A stretch of DNA of 64,000 nt from Flavobacterium potami (GCF_020026915.1 NZ_JAINUY010000002.1:1-64000); one strand, 5' to 3'. Positions 1 to 9,228 are shown, counted from the stretch's first letter. Made by a program: numbers and translations. The notes: a model not told the origin generated them from the sequence alone.

Positions 1-81
1 CTCTTCCCATCCCGAACAGAGAAGTTAAGCCCGCCTGCGCAGATGGTACTGCAGTTATGTGGGAGAGTATGTCGTCGCCTT
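1..81 (+). rRNA. rrf: 5S ribosomal RNA, 3' part (cut by window start)
   Basis: The first ~80 bases match the conserved 3' two-thirds of a bacterial 5S rRNA, including the CCCGAACAGAGAAGTTAAGC block and the GGTACTGCAGTTATGTGGGAGAGTA region. The 5' end lies before the window, so this is the last gene of an rRNA operon running into the window. The exact 3' end is uncertain by a few bases. A hairpin terminator follows directly. Confidence 0.95.
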
Positions 82-88
82 TCTTTTG

Positions 89-121
89 AAAAACCCTATC
101 CAAATCGGATGGGGTTTTTTG
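89..121 (+). terminator. rRNA operon terminator
   Basis: The arms AAAACCCTATCC and GGATGGGGTTTT pair around a short AAATC loop with one G-U pair and run into a T tract. The position, just after the 5S gene, fits intrinsic termination of the rRNA operon. Confidence 0.85.
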
Positions 122-160
122 TTTTTGATATATTTTGGGAAAACTTTTTCAAGAAATCAT

Positions 161-193
161 GGGGCGGACAGCGCGACCCGAAGGGTAATGCCC
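161..193. repeat. GC-rich intergenic element, copy A
   Basis: A 33-base GC-rich stretch with the core CGACCCGAAGGG sits in otherwise AT-rich DNA between the rRNA terminator and the next gene. It aligns at about 24 of 33 positions with 18003-18035, so both look like members of one repeat family. The function is unknown. The rest of 122-253 shows no gene. Confidence 0.5.
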
Positions 194-253
194 ATATGAG
201 AAATATATTTATCTGTAAATTTTTGAATATTAGCCTTTTGTATTTTGGAGTGA

Positions 254-1270
254 TTAAGTTTTTTCAAGATTAACGTCGTTAATAAATTGAATTACACCAT
301 TCATGAAAACTTTTTGATCATCCCACATTGCTAAATGACTTCCGTTTGGACAGTATAAATAACGGCCTTTTTTAACTAATTTACTCTGTTCTTCCATTGC
401 TTTTGGATCCATTGTGTCATATTTTGCACCAATCATGAGGGTTGGAATGGTAATTTCATGTAAACGATTTTTAATATCCCATTTTGCTAATCTTCCACTT
501 ATTCCGAATTCACTTGGACCTTGCATTAGAGTATAAATTTCTCCATTAACATGTTTGCTGGCGCGATTTAGTCCATCTGGCCATTCTTCTAATCTACATA
601 AATGCTCTTTGTAGAAATTTGGAAGTAATAACTCCATATATCTGGGATTATCGAATTCTTTTTTAGCTTCAAGAGCTCTTATTTCCGATAAAACTTCTGG
701 TTTCATTTGTTTTGCTAAAACTTCGTCAGCATATTTTCCATATTCAGGAGCGCTTGCCATCATGTTTGAAACTAATAATCCTTTTAGATTCTGCTGATAT
801 TTTAGAGCGTATTCCATTGCTAAAATTCCTCCCCATGAATTTCCCAATACATAAAAATTATCTTTATCAGCATTGATGGCTTTTCGAACTTGTTCTACTT
901 CTTCTACAAATCTTTCTGTTGTCCATAAACTGCTGTCTTTTGGCTGATCGCTGTAATAAGAACCCAATTGATCGTATTCATAAAATTCAAAACCTTCGCG
1001 TTGAAAAAATGTTTCAAAGCATTCCATATATTCATGAGTCATGGCTGGTCCCCCATGTAGCAATAAAATTTTGATTTTAGGATTATTTCCAAATCGTTTT
1101 GTCCAAACTTTGAATTCTCCAACAGGTGTTTTTATAGGAATCATTTTGACTCCTGCCGATTCAATTTTATCTTGATCGTAAGTGAAATATTTAGATAGTG
1201 TTTTGACTTGTTCTTCATTTTTACATGATGTCGCTAATAGTATAAGCAGAAAAATAGAAATGTAACGCAT
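254..1270 (-). CDS. Proline iminopeptidase-like alpha/beta hydrolase, lipoprotein
   Basis: This is a 338-residue alpha/beta hydrolase of the S33 (proline iminopeptidase / tricorn-factor) type. Visible features are an N-terminal lipoprotein signal with Cys at ~16 (LLATSC), the HGGP oxyanion motif at ~82-85, the nucleophile elbow GNSWGG with Ser145, and a late GSHLAMW segment that can supply the catalytic His. The family cleaves N-terminal proline or other residues from short peptides. The lipobox suggests a membrane-anchored periplasmic protein. It stands alone on the minus strand, downstream of and facing the rRNA operon. The substrate cannot be read from the sequence. Confidence 0.85.
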   Translation of the reverse strand: MRYISIFLLILLATSCKNEEQVKTLSKYFTYDQDKIESAGVKMIPIKTPVGEFKVWTKRFGNNPKIKILLLHGGPAMTHEYMECFETFFQREGFEFYEYDQLGSYYSDQPKDSSLWTTERFVEEVEQVRKAINADKDNFYVLGNSWGGILAMEYALKYQQNLKGLLVSNMMASAPEYGKYADEVLAKQMKPEVLSEIRALEAKKEFDNPRYMELLLPNFYKEHLCRLEEWPDGLNRASKHVNGEIYTLMQGPSEFGISGRLAKWDIKNRLHEITIPTLMIGAKYDTMDPKAMEEQSKLVKKGRYLYCPNGSHLAMWDDQKVFMNGVIQFINDVNLEKT

Positions 1271-1447
1271 GTGTTTTTGTTTAACGGTTTATACTAAATT
1301 AAGAATTTTAATGAAATGTGTGTAAAGAACTTTTTTGAGTATAACTATTGGTTTATCAGTTTGTTATAAAGATAAATGTTTCTTAAATTAATTTGAATGT
1401 AAGTTTTCTTACAGTAAATTAGTGTTGCTATATTAAAAAATCAAATT

Positions 1448-1888
1448 ATGAAAACGAAAATATTTTTAGCTGTTGCATTGTTAATAGTAACAATCTCGGC
1501 CAGCGCCCAAAAGAAAATCGAAGTAACAGAACTGCCAAAACCTGCACAGGATTTTTTAAATAAACATTTTAGTTATACTTCAGTAGAAAAAGCACAAAAG
1601 GACCCTGAACATGGTGAAAAAGGTTTTGAAGTAAAATTAAAAGATGGAACAGAAGTAGAGTTTTGGAAGGACGGCTCCTATCGTGAAGTAGACGGCGGAG
1701 ACAAGCCAATTCCAACTGATTTTATTCCAGATAATATTAAGGCTTACGTTGCAAAAAATCATCCGAATGAAAAAATAACGCACATTGACTATGGGCACAA
1801 AGATCTTGACGTAGATTTAACCAATAAAATCGATTTGGAATTTACCAAAGACGGTAAAATTCTAAAAGACAAAAAGAAAGACAAGTAA
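1448..1888 (+). CDS. PepSY-like (DUF2874-type) secreted protein
   Basis: A 146-residue protein with a clear signal peptide ending ...SASAQ at about residue 21. The mature part holds two related halves of about 55 residues (LPKPAQDFLNKHF... and IPDNIKAYVAKNHP...), each followed by a 'VKLKDGTEVEFWKDG'- or 'VDLTNKIDLEFTKDG'-like strand pair. This is the tandem layout of Bacteroidetes PepSY-like periplasmic proteins. The C-terminus is lysine-rich. The function of the family is not well established; inhibitory or binding roles have been proposed. No operon partner: ~180 bases separate it from the divergent hydrolase and ~145 from the LacI gene. Confidence 0.75.
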   Translation: MKTKIFLAVALLIVTISASAQKKIEVTELPKPAQDFLNKHFSYTSVEKAQKDPEHGEKGFEVKLKDGTEVEFWKDGSYREVDGGDKPIPTDFIPDNIKAYVAKNHPNEKITHIDYGHKDLDVDLTNKIDLEFTKDGKILKDKKKDK

Positions 1889-2032
1889 CCATTATTGTCA
1901 CAATGAATGCTCCGTAAAATACCAGATTTATAAAGTCGGGATATTTTAGGGACATTTTAATTTATAACCAATTTTCGAAAAGAACATCTTGAAAGAAAAT
2001 AGTTTATATTTACATCTTCTATTAGTTTTTTT

Positions 2033-3061
2033 ATGGAAGAGAATAAACATGTAACGATTTACGATATTGCCGAAAGACTTAATTTGGCAACATCAACCAT
2101 TTCACGAGCTTTAAAAGATCATCATACCATTAGTGATAAAACGATAAAGAAAGTGAAAAAAACCGCTGAAGAAATGGGATTTGTACCCAACACTTTAGCT
2201 GCAGGTTTGCGTGGAAATAAAACCAAAACCATTGGCGTTTTGATTCCCACCGTTACACAGCCCTTTTTATCGTCTTTAATCAGCGGAATCGAGATTACCG
2301 CTCAAAAATCTGATTATACTGTAATCATCATGCAGTCGCACGACTCGTATGAAGAAGAAGTTAATATGGCGAAATCCTTGTACAGCAATCGTGTGAGCGG
2401 TGTAATTTGTTCATTGGCTATGGAAACGCGCGACACATCGCATTTTCATCAATTCTCAAACAATAATATTCCGTTAGTTTTTGTCGACAGGGTTCCGAAA
2501 GATTATAATACTTTTAGAGTAGTGATCGATAATTATTCGGCTGGTTATAAAGCGACAAAACACCTTATAGAGCAAGGTTGTATTCGTATTGCGCACATTA
2601 CGGCAGGATCAGAATTAGGGAATTTATATAATGAAAGAAAAAGAGGTTACATAGAAGCCTTAAAAGATCATAATGTTGATATAGATGAAAATCTGATCAT
2701 CAATTTAAATTCGGTTACGTATGAAGACGGTGTAAAAGCCAGTAATGCTTTATTTGATTTGAAACCAATGCCAGACGGATTATTTGCTCCTGGAGATATT
2801 ATTGCCGTGAGTGCTGTGCAAACGGCTAAAAAACGCGGTATAAAAGTACCAGAAGAATTTAAAGTAATTGGTTTTAATAATGACCCAATTTCGCAGATTA
2901 TCGATCCTAATTTGTCGACCATTACACATCCTGCTGAAAAAATGGGAAAAGCGGCGGCTGAAATCATTATCAAGAATTTGAAATCGGCTAAAAATGACGA
3001 TGCTAAAGAAATTACCTTTTTAAATACAGAAGTACTCGCAAGAGAATCTACTCAAAAATAA
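2033..3061 (+). CDS. LacI-family transcriptional regulator
   Basis: A 342-residue protein with the standard LacI layout: helix-turn-helix at ~8-27 (TIYDIAERLNLATSTISRAL), hinge helix at ~53-61 (NTLAAGLRG) with the Leu that inserts into a central CpG in this family, and a periplasmic-binding-protein-like sensor core from ~66 to the end. It lies 1.7 kb upstream of the xylan/uronate locus. Five of the six CAACCGATTG palindromes in this window are in that locus's promoter regions and have the CAAnCGnTTG form this family recognises. I infer that it controls the locus; the ligand, perhaps a sugar acid or xylose-derived compound, is unknown. No copy of the palindrome lies upstream of its own gene. 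Confidence 0.93.
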   Translation: MEENKHVTIYDIAERLNLATSTISRALKDHHTISDKTIKKVKKTAEEMGFVPNTLAAGLRGNKTKTIGVLIPTVTQPFLSSLISGIEITAQKSDYTVIIMQSHDSYEEEVNMAKSLYSNRVSGVICSLAMETRDTSHFHQFSNNNIPLVFVDRVPKDYNTFRVVIDNYSAGYKATKHLIEQGCIRIAHITAGSELGNLYNERKRGYIEALKDHNVDIDENLIINLNSVTYEDGVKASNALFDLKPMPDGLFAPGDIIAVSAVQTAKKRGIKVPEEFKVIGFNNDPISQIIDPNLSTITHPAEKMGKAAAEIIIKNLKSAKNDDAKEITFLNTEVLARESTQK

Positions 3062-3120
3062 AATCAAAATATTCTAAATAATAAGGCTTATCGATTCGTT
3101 TGGTAAGCCAATATTTTTTT

Positions 3121-3957
3121 ATGAAAACAATTACACTTCCAGACGAAATGAATTTAGAAAAATCACAACAGGTACATGTTGTGGGGTATAGTAGTTCTAA
3201 AGACGTTGCGAAACAGCAGATTATTCTAAATCAGAACATAATTAGTTTTTTGATTGAAGGAACAAAAGAAGTCATTTTTGATAATGAAGCCTTGTCAATA
3301 ACACCTTCTAAGTTTATAATAATGCGATCTGGGAATTGTTTAATGACAGAAAAAAGAGTTTCTGAAACTTCTCTTTATAAAAGTGTTCTTTTGTTTTTCT
3401 CTAATGAAATGCTTCATAATTTCATTAGAAAAATAGAATCCGAACGATCAGAATCTATCGTAGAAAAATCGGTTTATGCCTTTGATTATGACGATTTTTT
3501 AAAACGTTTTGTAGAAAGTTTAGCCGATATTTCTAACCTTTCAAAAGGAATTCAGTCAAAATTATTGGAAGTGAAGTTTGATGAAATTATGCTTTATCTG
3601 ACTGATAAATACGGAACTGATTTTCTTTATTCTTTAACCACAAATAGTGATGATGCTTCGCAAAAATTCATTCGAACTGTCGAAAACAGTCATTTGAGTA
3701 AACTGACGTTGAAAGAATTAGCTTTTTTATGCAATATGAGTGTTTCGACTTTTAAAAGAGAATTCGAAAAATACTATTCAGAATCACCTATAAAATGGTT
3801 TCAAAATAAAAGACTCGAGCATGCGCATTACTTGTTGAGTCAAGAGAAAAGCCCTTCTGAAGTTTATTTTGAAGTTGGTTATGAAAATCTCTCAAGCTTT
3901 AGCCAAGCTTACAAAATCAAATATGGCGTTACGCCCAAACATCACAAAACGATTTGA
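3121..3957 (+). CDS. AraC-family transcriptional regulator
   Basis: The C-terminal ~100 residues carry two helix-turn-helix motifs typical of AraC (LTLKELAFLCNMSVSTFKRE, then a second ending VGYENLSSFSQAYKIKYGVTP). The N-terminal ~170 residues resemble the small-ligand/cupin-type sensing domain of one-component AraC regulators. I start at the ATG at 3121, giving 278 residues; an upstream in-frame TTG at 3100 would add 7 residues that look unlikely to be translated. It is 59 bases from the LacI gene on the same strand and could be co-transcribed. The target genes are unknown. Confidence 0.85.
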   Translation: MKTITLPDEMNLEKSQQVHVVGYSSSKDVAKQQIILNQNIISFLIEGTKEVIFDNEALSITPSKFIIMRSGNCLMTEKRVSETSLYKSVLLFFSNEMLHNFIRKIESERSESIVEKSVYAFDYDDFLKRFVESLADISNLSKGIQSKLLEVKFDEIMLYLTDKYGTDFLYSLTTNSDDASQKFIRTVENSHLSKLTLKELAFLCNMSVSTFKREFEKYYSESPIKWFQNKRLEHAHYLLSQEKSPSEVYFEVGYENLSSFSQAYKIKYGVTPKHHKTI

Positions 3958-4043
3958 GCTTTTAGCAACAGTTTTTGAACCTTTGCCTAAAATTATTCAG
4001 CTGTTCCAAATCTAACTTTGCTTAAAATTTTAAATCAGATAAA

Positions 4044-4586
4044 ATGAAAAAGCTAAGTTTAATTTTGGCGATGTCAGCGATTTTTTCGACATCTATTTTT
4101 GCACAAAAAACATTCACCTTAACGAGTAAAGATTTGGGAGGAGCAACAACTAAAGTTCAGGAGTTCAACGGATTTGGATGTTCTGGCGAAAATCAATCCC
4201 CGCAATTATCTTGGAAAAATGCTCCAGAAGGAACCAAAAGTTTTGCTGTAACCATGTACGATCCAGATGCTCCTACAGGAAGCGGATTCTGGCATTGGGT
4301 TGTGGTGGATATTCCGGCAAATGTAAACGAATTGGTAACCAATGCAGGAACTAAAAATCTTGTTCCAAAAGGAGCGATTCAAAGTATTACCGATTACGGA
4401 ATCAAAGGATTTGGAGGGCCTTGTCCGCCAGTTGGTCACGGATACCACCAATATATCATTACAGTTTATGCTTTAAAAACAGATAAATTGGGAACAGAGG
4501 AGAATACAAATCCGGCAGTTGTTGGATTTAATCTTTGGAACCAGACTTTGGAAAAAGCCAGTATTGTAGCGTATTACAAAAGATAA
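4044..4586 (+). CDS. YbhB/YbcL-type PEBP (Raf-kinase-inhibitor-like) protein, secreted
   Basis: A 180-residue protein with a signal peptide cut near residue 20 (...STSIFAQ). The mature part shows phosphatidylethanolamine-binding-protein family motifs: FGCSGENQSPQLSW, the DPDAPTGSGFWHW motif with its anion-pocket Asp and His, and GGPCPPVGHGYHQY. Bacterial members are small periplasmic or cytoplasmic proteins of unclear function, and phospholipid or small-ligand binding is only assumed. A terminator follows, so it is separated from the GH67 gene downstream. Confidence 0.85.
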   Translation: MKKLSLILAMSAIFSTSIFAQKTFTLTSKDLGGATTKVQEFNGFGCSGENQSPQLSWKNAPEGTKSFAVTMYDPDAPTGSGFWHWVVVDIPANVNELVTNAGTKNLVPKGAIQSITDYGIKGFGGPCPPVGHGYHQYIITVYALKTDKLGTEENTNPAVVGFNLWNQTLEKASIVAYYKR

Positions 4587-4619
4587 AGGATTAGTAAAGA
4601 GTCTAAAATTTACACCCAC

Positions 4620-4660
4620 TATAGGCAGGATAGTTTTTTAAATTATCCTGCCTTTATTTG
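4620..4660 (+). terminator. Intrinsic terminator after the PEBP gene
   Basis: GGCAGGATA (4624-4632) pairs exactly with TATCCTGCC (4644-4652) around an 11-base AT loop, followed by T-rich sequence. It isolates the xylan locus from the genes to its left. Confidence 0.8.
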
Positions 4661-4721
4661 TTAATGAAATTATTTTTTTTAAAAAAAGCAGCGCTAAAAT
4701 TTTTTTCTTAAACAACAATCC

Positions 4722-4746
4722 TATATTTTTACGCAACCGATTGCAA
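4722..4746 (+). promoter_or_regulatory. Promoter -7 and LacI-type operator in front of GH67
   Basis: TATATTTT at 4722-4729 is close to the Bacteroidetes -7 box TAnnTTTG. ACGCAACCGATTGC at 4731-4744 follows it and contains the palindrome CAACCGATTG (4734-4743). The extended form is close to the PurR-type operator ACGCAAnCGnTTGCGT. Its position over the expected transcription start suggests repression by a LacI-family protein. The -33 element is weak, so the promoter call is less sure than the operator. Confidence 0.65.
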
Positions 4747-4864
4747 TTGTTGTTTTGTTTAGGATAATGTATTTTTTGAATTAAAATTTTATCAAATACT
4801 TTTAAACTGAAATAAAATATTGATTCTTTCAAAATAGAATTTGTAAAGAATAAATTAAAACCAA

Positions 4865-7018
4865 ATGGCTTCATTAAGATTTGTTTTCCTGTTTCTTTTG
4901 ATTTCCTTTTCGGCTTCGGCACAAAAGGATTATAAATTATGGCTTCAATATAATGCTGTGAGTAATTCGGCATTGGCATTAGAATACAAAAACAATCTTA
5001 AAGGAATTGTGGTTTTTGGAAATTCAGAAACCATTAAAATTGCTCAGAAAGAACTTCAAACAGGTTTTCAGGATATGCTGGGAACTATTCCAGAAATCAA
5101 ATCAGAAATCAAAGGAGAGAATAATCTAATTATTGGTTCGCAATCGAATTTAAATGTGGAGATCAAAAACGAATTAAAATCTGATTTTGATAAAATAAGT
5201 ACAGAAGGTTTTATTATCAAATCCTTTTCTTTTAAAAGCAAAAAGCAAATCATTATTACAGGAAAAAATGATGTTGCCGTTTTATACGGAGTTTTTAATT
5301 TTCTGAGAATATTACAGACTAATAAATCGGTTAAGAATTTAAACATTGCCGATTCTCCAAAAACAAATATCAGAATTCTAAACCATTGGGATAATTTAGA
5401 TCGAACTGTTGAAAGAGGTTACGCCGGATTTTCGCTTTGGAACTGGCAGAAACTTCCAGATTTTATAGATCAGCGCTATCTTGATTACGCTAGAGCGAAT
5501 GCCTCAATCGGAATTAACGGAACGGTTTTGACTAATGTAAATGCTAATGCTTTAATCCTGACGCCTCAATATTTAGAAAAAGTGGAAGCTTTAGCCAACG
5601 TTTTTAGACCTTACGGAATAAAAGTCTATTTAACCGCCAGATTTTCGGCACCAATCGAAATTGGAAACCTTAAAACCGCCGATCCAAAAGATACTCAAGT
5701 GATTAATTGGTGGAAAAACAAAGCGGCAGAAATCTATAAACGAATTCCAGATTTTGGAGGTTTTTTGGTGAAAGCCAATTCAGAAGGTCAGCCTGGGCCA
5801 CAAAATTATGGAAGAGATCATGTCGATGGAGCCAATATGTTGGCTGATGCCGTTGCGCCTTTTGGCGGTGTAATTATGTGGAGAGCGTTTGTCTATTCGG
5901 AACATGATGCAAACGACCGTGCGAAACAAGCTTACGCGGAATTTCAGCCTTACGATGGAAAGTTCAAAGAAAATGTAATTGTTCAGGTTAAAAATGGAGC
6001 GATCGATTTTCAGCCGAGAGAACCGTTTCATCCTTTATTTGGCGCAATGCCGAAAACGCCTTTGATGATGGAATTTCAAATTACACAGGAATATTTAGGA
6101 TTCAGCACACATTTGGTTTTTCTGCCAAAATTATTTCAGGAAGTTTTAGAGTCAGACACCTATCAACAGGGAAAAGGCTCGACCGTTGCCAAAGTTATTG
6201 ATGGAACTTTATACCAAAATAAACTAACAGGAATTGCAGGTGTTGCCAATATAGGAAACGATTTAAATTGGACAGGACATCCTTTTGCGCAGGCGAATTG
6301 GTATGGTTTCGGAAGATTGGCTTGGAATCCGTATTTAGATTCTGAAACGATTGCTGATGAATGGTTGAAGAGTACTTTTTCAAACGATGAAAATTTCATT
6401 AAACCAGTAAAAAATATGATGATCGAATCTCGAGAAGCCGTTGTTAATTACATGACACCGCTTGGATTACATCATATTATGGACACTGGTCATCATTACG
6501 GACCAGGACCGTGGGTTTCAAATTTGTCACGACCAGAATGGAATCCGACGTATTATCATAAAGCCGATAAAAACGGAATTGGTTTCGACCGTTCTAAAAC
6601 AGGAACTAATGCGACTGCACAATATGCGCCTGAAGTCGAGAGACTTTTTGATAATTTAGAAACTTGTCCAGAACAAGATCTTTTATGGTTTCATCACGTT
6701 TCATGGGATTATAAATTGAAAAACGGCCAAACACTTTGGAATGGCTTAGCGTTGAAATATCAGGAAGGAGTAAATCAGGTCAATGAAATGCAAAATGTCT
6801 GGAAGAAAACTGAAAAGTATGTTGATAGCGTACGTTTTCATGAAGTCGAAATGTTATTGGAAATTCAATATAAAGAAGCAAAATGGTGGCGTGATGCTTG
6901 TCTGCTTTATTTTCAGCAGTTTTCAGGAAAAGAACTTCCAACAGGAGTAGAAAAACCTACACAAACTTTAGATTATTTTAAATCATTAAAATTCCCATTT
7001 GCACCGGGAAATGGATAA
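4865..7018 (+). CDS. aguA: GH67 alpha-glucuronidase, secreted
   Basis: A 717-residue protein with signal peptide (...SASAQ, ~20). The sequence follows GH67 throughout: an N-terminal sandwich domain, then a TIM barrel with VLTNVNA, KANSEGQPGPQ (Glu307), KNGAIDFQPREP (Asp381) and MMEFQITQEYLG (Glu403). These three positions correspond to the catalytic acid pair and acid residue of the family. The C-terminal helical domain is present, so the protein is full length. GH67 enzymes remove (4-O-methyl)-D-glucuronate from the non-reducing-end xylose of xylo-oligosaccharides. It is first in a long same-strand run with GH115, GH10, GH43 and uronate genes, and has a LacI-type operator upstream. Confidence 0.96.
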   Translation: MASLRFVFLFLLISFSASAQKDYKLWLQYNAVSNSALALEYKNNLKGIVVFGNSETIKIAQKELQTGFQDMLGTIPEIKSEIKGENNLIIGSQSNLNVEIKNELKSDFDKISTEGFIIKSFSFKSKKQIIITGKNDVAVLYGVFNFLRILQTNKSVKNLNIADSPKTNIRILNHWDNLDRTVERGYAGFSLWNWQKLPDFIDQRYLDYARANASIGINGTVLTNVNANALILTPQYLEKVEALANVFRPYGIKVYLTARFSAPIEIGNLKTADPKDTQVINWWKNKAAEIYKRIPDFGGFLVKANSEGQPGPQNYGRDHVDGANMLADAVAPFGGVIMWRAFVYSEHDANDRAKQAYAEFQPYDGKFKENVIVQVKNGAIDFQPREPFHPLFGAMPKTPLMMEFQITQEYLGFSTHLVFLPKLFQEVLESDTYQQGKGSTVAKVIDGTLYQNKLTGIAGVANIGNDLNWTGHPFAQANWYGFGRLAWNPYLDSETIADEWLKSTFSNDENFIKPVKNMMIESREAVVNYMTPLGLHHIMDTGHHYGPGPWVSNLSRPEWNPTYYHKADKNGIGFDRSKTGTNATAQYAPEVERLFDNLETCPEQDLLWFHHVSWDYKLKNGQTLWNGLALKYQEGVNQVNEMQNVWKKTEKYVDSVRFHEVEMLLEIQYKEAKWWRDACLLYFQQFSGKELPTGVEKPTQTLDYFKSLKFPFAPGNG

Positions 7019-7046
7019 TAAATTGAGTAATATAACGCAGATTACA

Positions 7047-7143
7047 CGGATTCGCTATCGCGAAGACACAGAAAAAAGACGGATTTTTTCCGATAAAAAA
7101 TAAAAAATCCGCGTACATCAGCGTTTTCGCGATAGCGAATCCG
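7047..7143. repeat. Inverted repeat with 18-base perfect arms between GH67 and SDR
   Basis: CGGATTCGCTATCGCGAA at 7047-7064 is the exact reverse complement of 7126-7143. The loop between them also reads as 'ccgcg...gcag' type repeat sequence. It fills the 160-base gap between two genes otherwise in operon orientation. A large mRNA hairpin or a REP-like mobile palindrome are both possible. Confidence 0.75.
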
Positions 7144-7178
7144 CATCATCCGCGTTCAAATAAATATTTTTAAAAATT

Positions 7179-7916
7179 ATGAGCAATAAAACAGCAATTG
7201 TAACCGGAGGAAATTCGGGATTAGGCTTTGCAACAGCAAAAAAACTTTGTGATAACGGAATCAAAACCTACATAATCGGAAGATCAAAAGAAAAAACAGA
7301 AGATGCCTGTGCGGCAATTGGAGAAAATGCTATTCCAGTAATCTTCGACTTAAATAATCTGGCTGGAATTCCTGCAATGATTGAAAGTATCACAAAAGAA
7401 AATCCAATTGATATTTTGGTAAACAACGCTGGAATCAACATGAAAAAAGAAATTCCAGATGTAACTGATGAAGATTTTCTTTCAATAATTCATACCAACT
7501 TACTAAGCGTATTTTCTGTGAGTAGAGAGGTGGTAAAAAACATGAAAGCTAACGGAAGCGGTAGTATCATCAACATTAGTTCAATGGCATCTCAATACGG
7601 AATTCCAAAAGTAATCGCGTATTCAGCAAGTAAAGGTGCTATTGAGTCAATGACGCGCGCTATGGCAACAGAATTAGCTCCAGCAGGAATCCGAGTAAAT
7701 TGTATTGCTCCTGGATTTATTAAAACCAAAATGTCTGCAGCTGCTTTGGATAACGATCCAGAAAGAAAAAATAAAGTATTAGGAAGAACGCCAATGGGAT
7801 TCTTAGGAGAACCTTCGGACATTGCAGATGCAGTTTATTATTTCGCTTTAAGTGAATCAAAATATACTACGGGTACAGTTCTGCCAGTTGATGGTGGAAA
7901 TAGCATTGGATTTTAA
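7179..7916 (+). CDS. SDR-family oxidoreductase, probable fructuronate/mannonate reductase
   Basis: A 245-residue classical short-chain dehydrogenase: TGGNSGLG cofactor motif at ~9-16, NNAG at ~86-89, catalytic Ser in INISSMAS and YSASKGA with the Tyr/Lys pair at ~148-152, and a C-terminal DGGNSIGF. It most resembles gluconate 5-dehydrogenase-like SDRs. The next gene is mannonate dehydratase, so I infer the role of UxuB: NAD(P)H-dependent interconversion of D-fructuronate and D-mannonate. A UxuB of the long-chain mannitol-dehydrogenase family is not present. The family is certain; the substrate rests on context. Confidence 0.85.
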   Translation: MSNKTAIVTGGNSGLGFATAKKLCDNGIKTYIIGRSKEKTEDACAAIGENAIPVIFDLNNLAGIPAMIESITKENPIDILVNNAGINMKKEIPDVTDEDFLSIIHTNLLSVFSVSREVVKNMKANGSGSIINISSMASQYGIPKVIAYSASKGAIESMTRAMATELAPAGIRVNCIAPGFIKTKMSAAALDNDPERKNKVLGRTPMGFLGEPSDIADAVYYFALSESKYTTGTVLPVDGGNSIGF

Positions 7917-7930
7917 GTCTAAATGAAATT

Positions 7931-8013
7931 GCTCGCAAAGACGCGAAGTCGCAAAGTATTTTTCTTTTAAGCTTTATTAAATAAAAACTTTGCGCCTCTG
8001 CGACTTTACGAGA
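7931..8013. repeat. Imperfect intergenic inverted repeat (gcaaagtcgcaaag type)
   Basis: Purine-rich CTCGCAAAGACGCGAAGTCG near 7931 is an imperfect inverted match to CTGCGACTTTACGAG near 8000-8013. It occupies nearly all of the SDR-UxuA gap. A similar 'ctttgcg' tract recurs near 17848-17885. It probably belongs to a dispersed palindrome family. Confidence 0.5.
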
Positions 8014-8031
8014 TTAAAAAATTAAGGGAGT

Positions 8032-9204
8032 ATGATAAAAATGCAGCAAACCATGCGTTGGTTTGGACCTCAGGATAACGTAAAACTAATTGATATAAAA
8101 CAAGCTGGAGCAACAGGAATTGTAACGGCTTTGCATCAAATTCCGGTTGGTGAAATCTGGTCGGTTCAGGATATTCAGGAAAGACAAGAGGTAATCAGAA
8201 ATGCAGGTTTAGAATGGACGGTTGTAGAAAGTCTACCAGTTCATGAAGAAATCAAACGTGCTTCTGGAAATTATTTGCAATACATTGAAAATTATAAAAT
8301 CAGTTTAAAGAATTTGGCAGATTGCGGCATCAAAATTATTACTTATAATTTTATGCCGATTCTGGATTGGGTGCGAACCAATCATAATTTTATAAACGAA
8401 GATGGAAGCAAAGCTTTGCTGTACAATCAAGATGCATTTACCTATTTTGATGTGTTTCTTTTGAAAAGACCAAATTCAGAAAATGATTATTCGGATGCGG
8501 AAAAAGAAAAAGCATTGCAATTTGGAAATCAATTGTCTGAAGATGAAAAAGCTTTGTTGTTTAAAAATGTTTTGTTGGGATTGCCAGGAAGTAAAATCAA
8601 TTTTACGGCAGAACAGATTTTATCGCTTTTAGATAATTATTCCGATATCAACAATGAAAAACTAAGAGAAAACCTGATTTATTTTCTATCAGAAGTAACG
8701 CCGATCGCAGAGCTAAACGAACAAAAATTAGCGATCCATCCAGACGATCCGCCGTTTTCGGTTTTGGGTCTTCCGAGAATCGTTTCAACAGAAGCTGATT
8801 TGAAAGCGATTTTCAACGCTGTTCCTTCAACAGCAAACGGATTGTGCTATTGCACAGGTTCATTAAGTGCTGATCCAAAGAATAATCTGGAGAAGATAAT
8901 CGGCGATTATGAAGATAGAATCCATTTTTTGCACCTAAGAAATACCATTCGCGAAAGCGAAACCATTTTTAGAGAATCGGAACATTTAAATGGTGATGCC
9001 AATATGGGCGCAATTGTAGAAAAATTATTACTGTTGATGAATAAAACCAAAGTAAGTCTGCCAATGCGTCCAGATCACGGTTTTCTTCACGAAGTGGACG
9101 AAAAGACAGAAACGTATCCTGGCTATTCTTTAACGGGAAGATTAAAAGGTCTTGCCGAGTTGAGAGGTTTGGAAATGGGAATTGGGTATAAATTGAATTT
9201 GTAA
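8032..9204 (+). CDS. uxuA: Mannonate dehydratase
   Basis: A 390-residue protein matching UxuA: N-terminal MRWFGP, TGIVTALHQIPVGEIW, NLADCGIKIITYNFMPILDW, the metal-site region HPDDPPFSVLGLPRI, FLHLRNT and the C-terminal MRPDHGFLHE with DGH-type ligands. The enzyme dehydrates D-mannonate to 2-keto-3-deoxygluconate in glucuronate catabolism. No signal peptide is seen, so it is cytoplasmic. ATG 8032 gives MIKMQQTMRW; ATG 8041 is also possible. It sits with the SDR between two alpha-glucuronidases, which links it to use of glucuronate from xylan. Uronate isomerase, KDG kinase and KDPG aldolase are not in this window. Confidence 0.95.
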   Translation: MIKMQQTMRWFGPQDNVKLIDIKQAGATGIVTALHQIPVGEIWSVQDIQERQEVIRNAGLEWTVVESLPVHEEIKRASGNYLQYIENYKISLKNLADCGIKIITYNFMPILDWVRTNHNFINEDGSKALLYNQDAFTYFDVFLLKRPNSENDYSDAEKEKALQFGNQLSEDEKALLFKNVLLGLPGSKINFTAEQILSLLDNYSDINNEKLRENLIYFLSEVTPIAELNEQKLAIHPDDPPFSVLGLPRIVSTEADLKAIFNAVPSTANGLCYCTGSLSADPKNNLEKIIGDYEDRIHFLHLRNTIRESETIFRESEHLNGDANMGAIVEKLLLLMNKTKVSLPMRPDHGFLHEVDEKTETYPGYSLTGRLKGLAELRGLEMGIGYKLNL

Positions 9205-9228
9205 ATAAAGAAATAAAACGTTCTGTTT

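Noticed and set aside
43..273. Open frame of 76 codons over the 5S rRNA end and its terminator
   Set aside because: It reads through a structural RNA and a hairpin terminator and resembles no protein.
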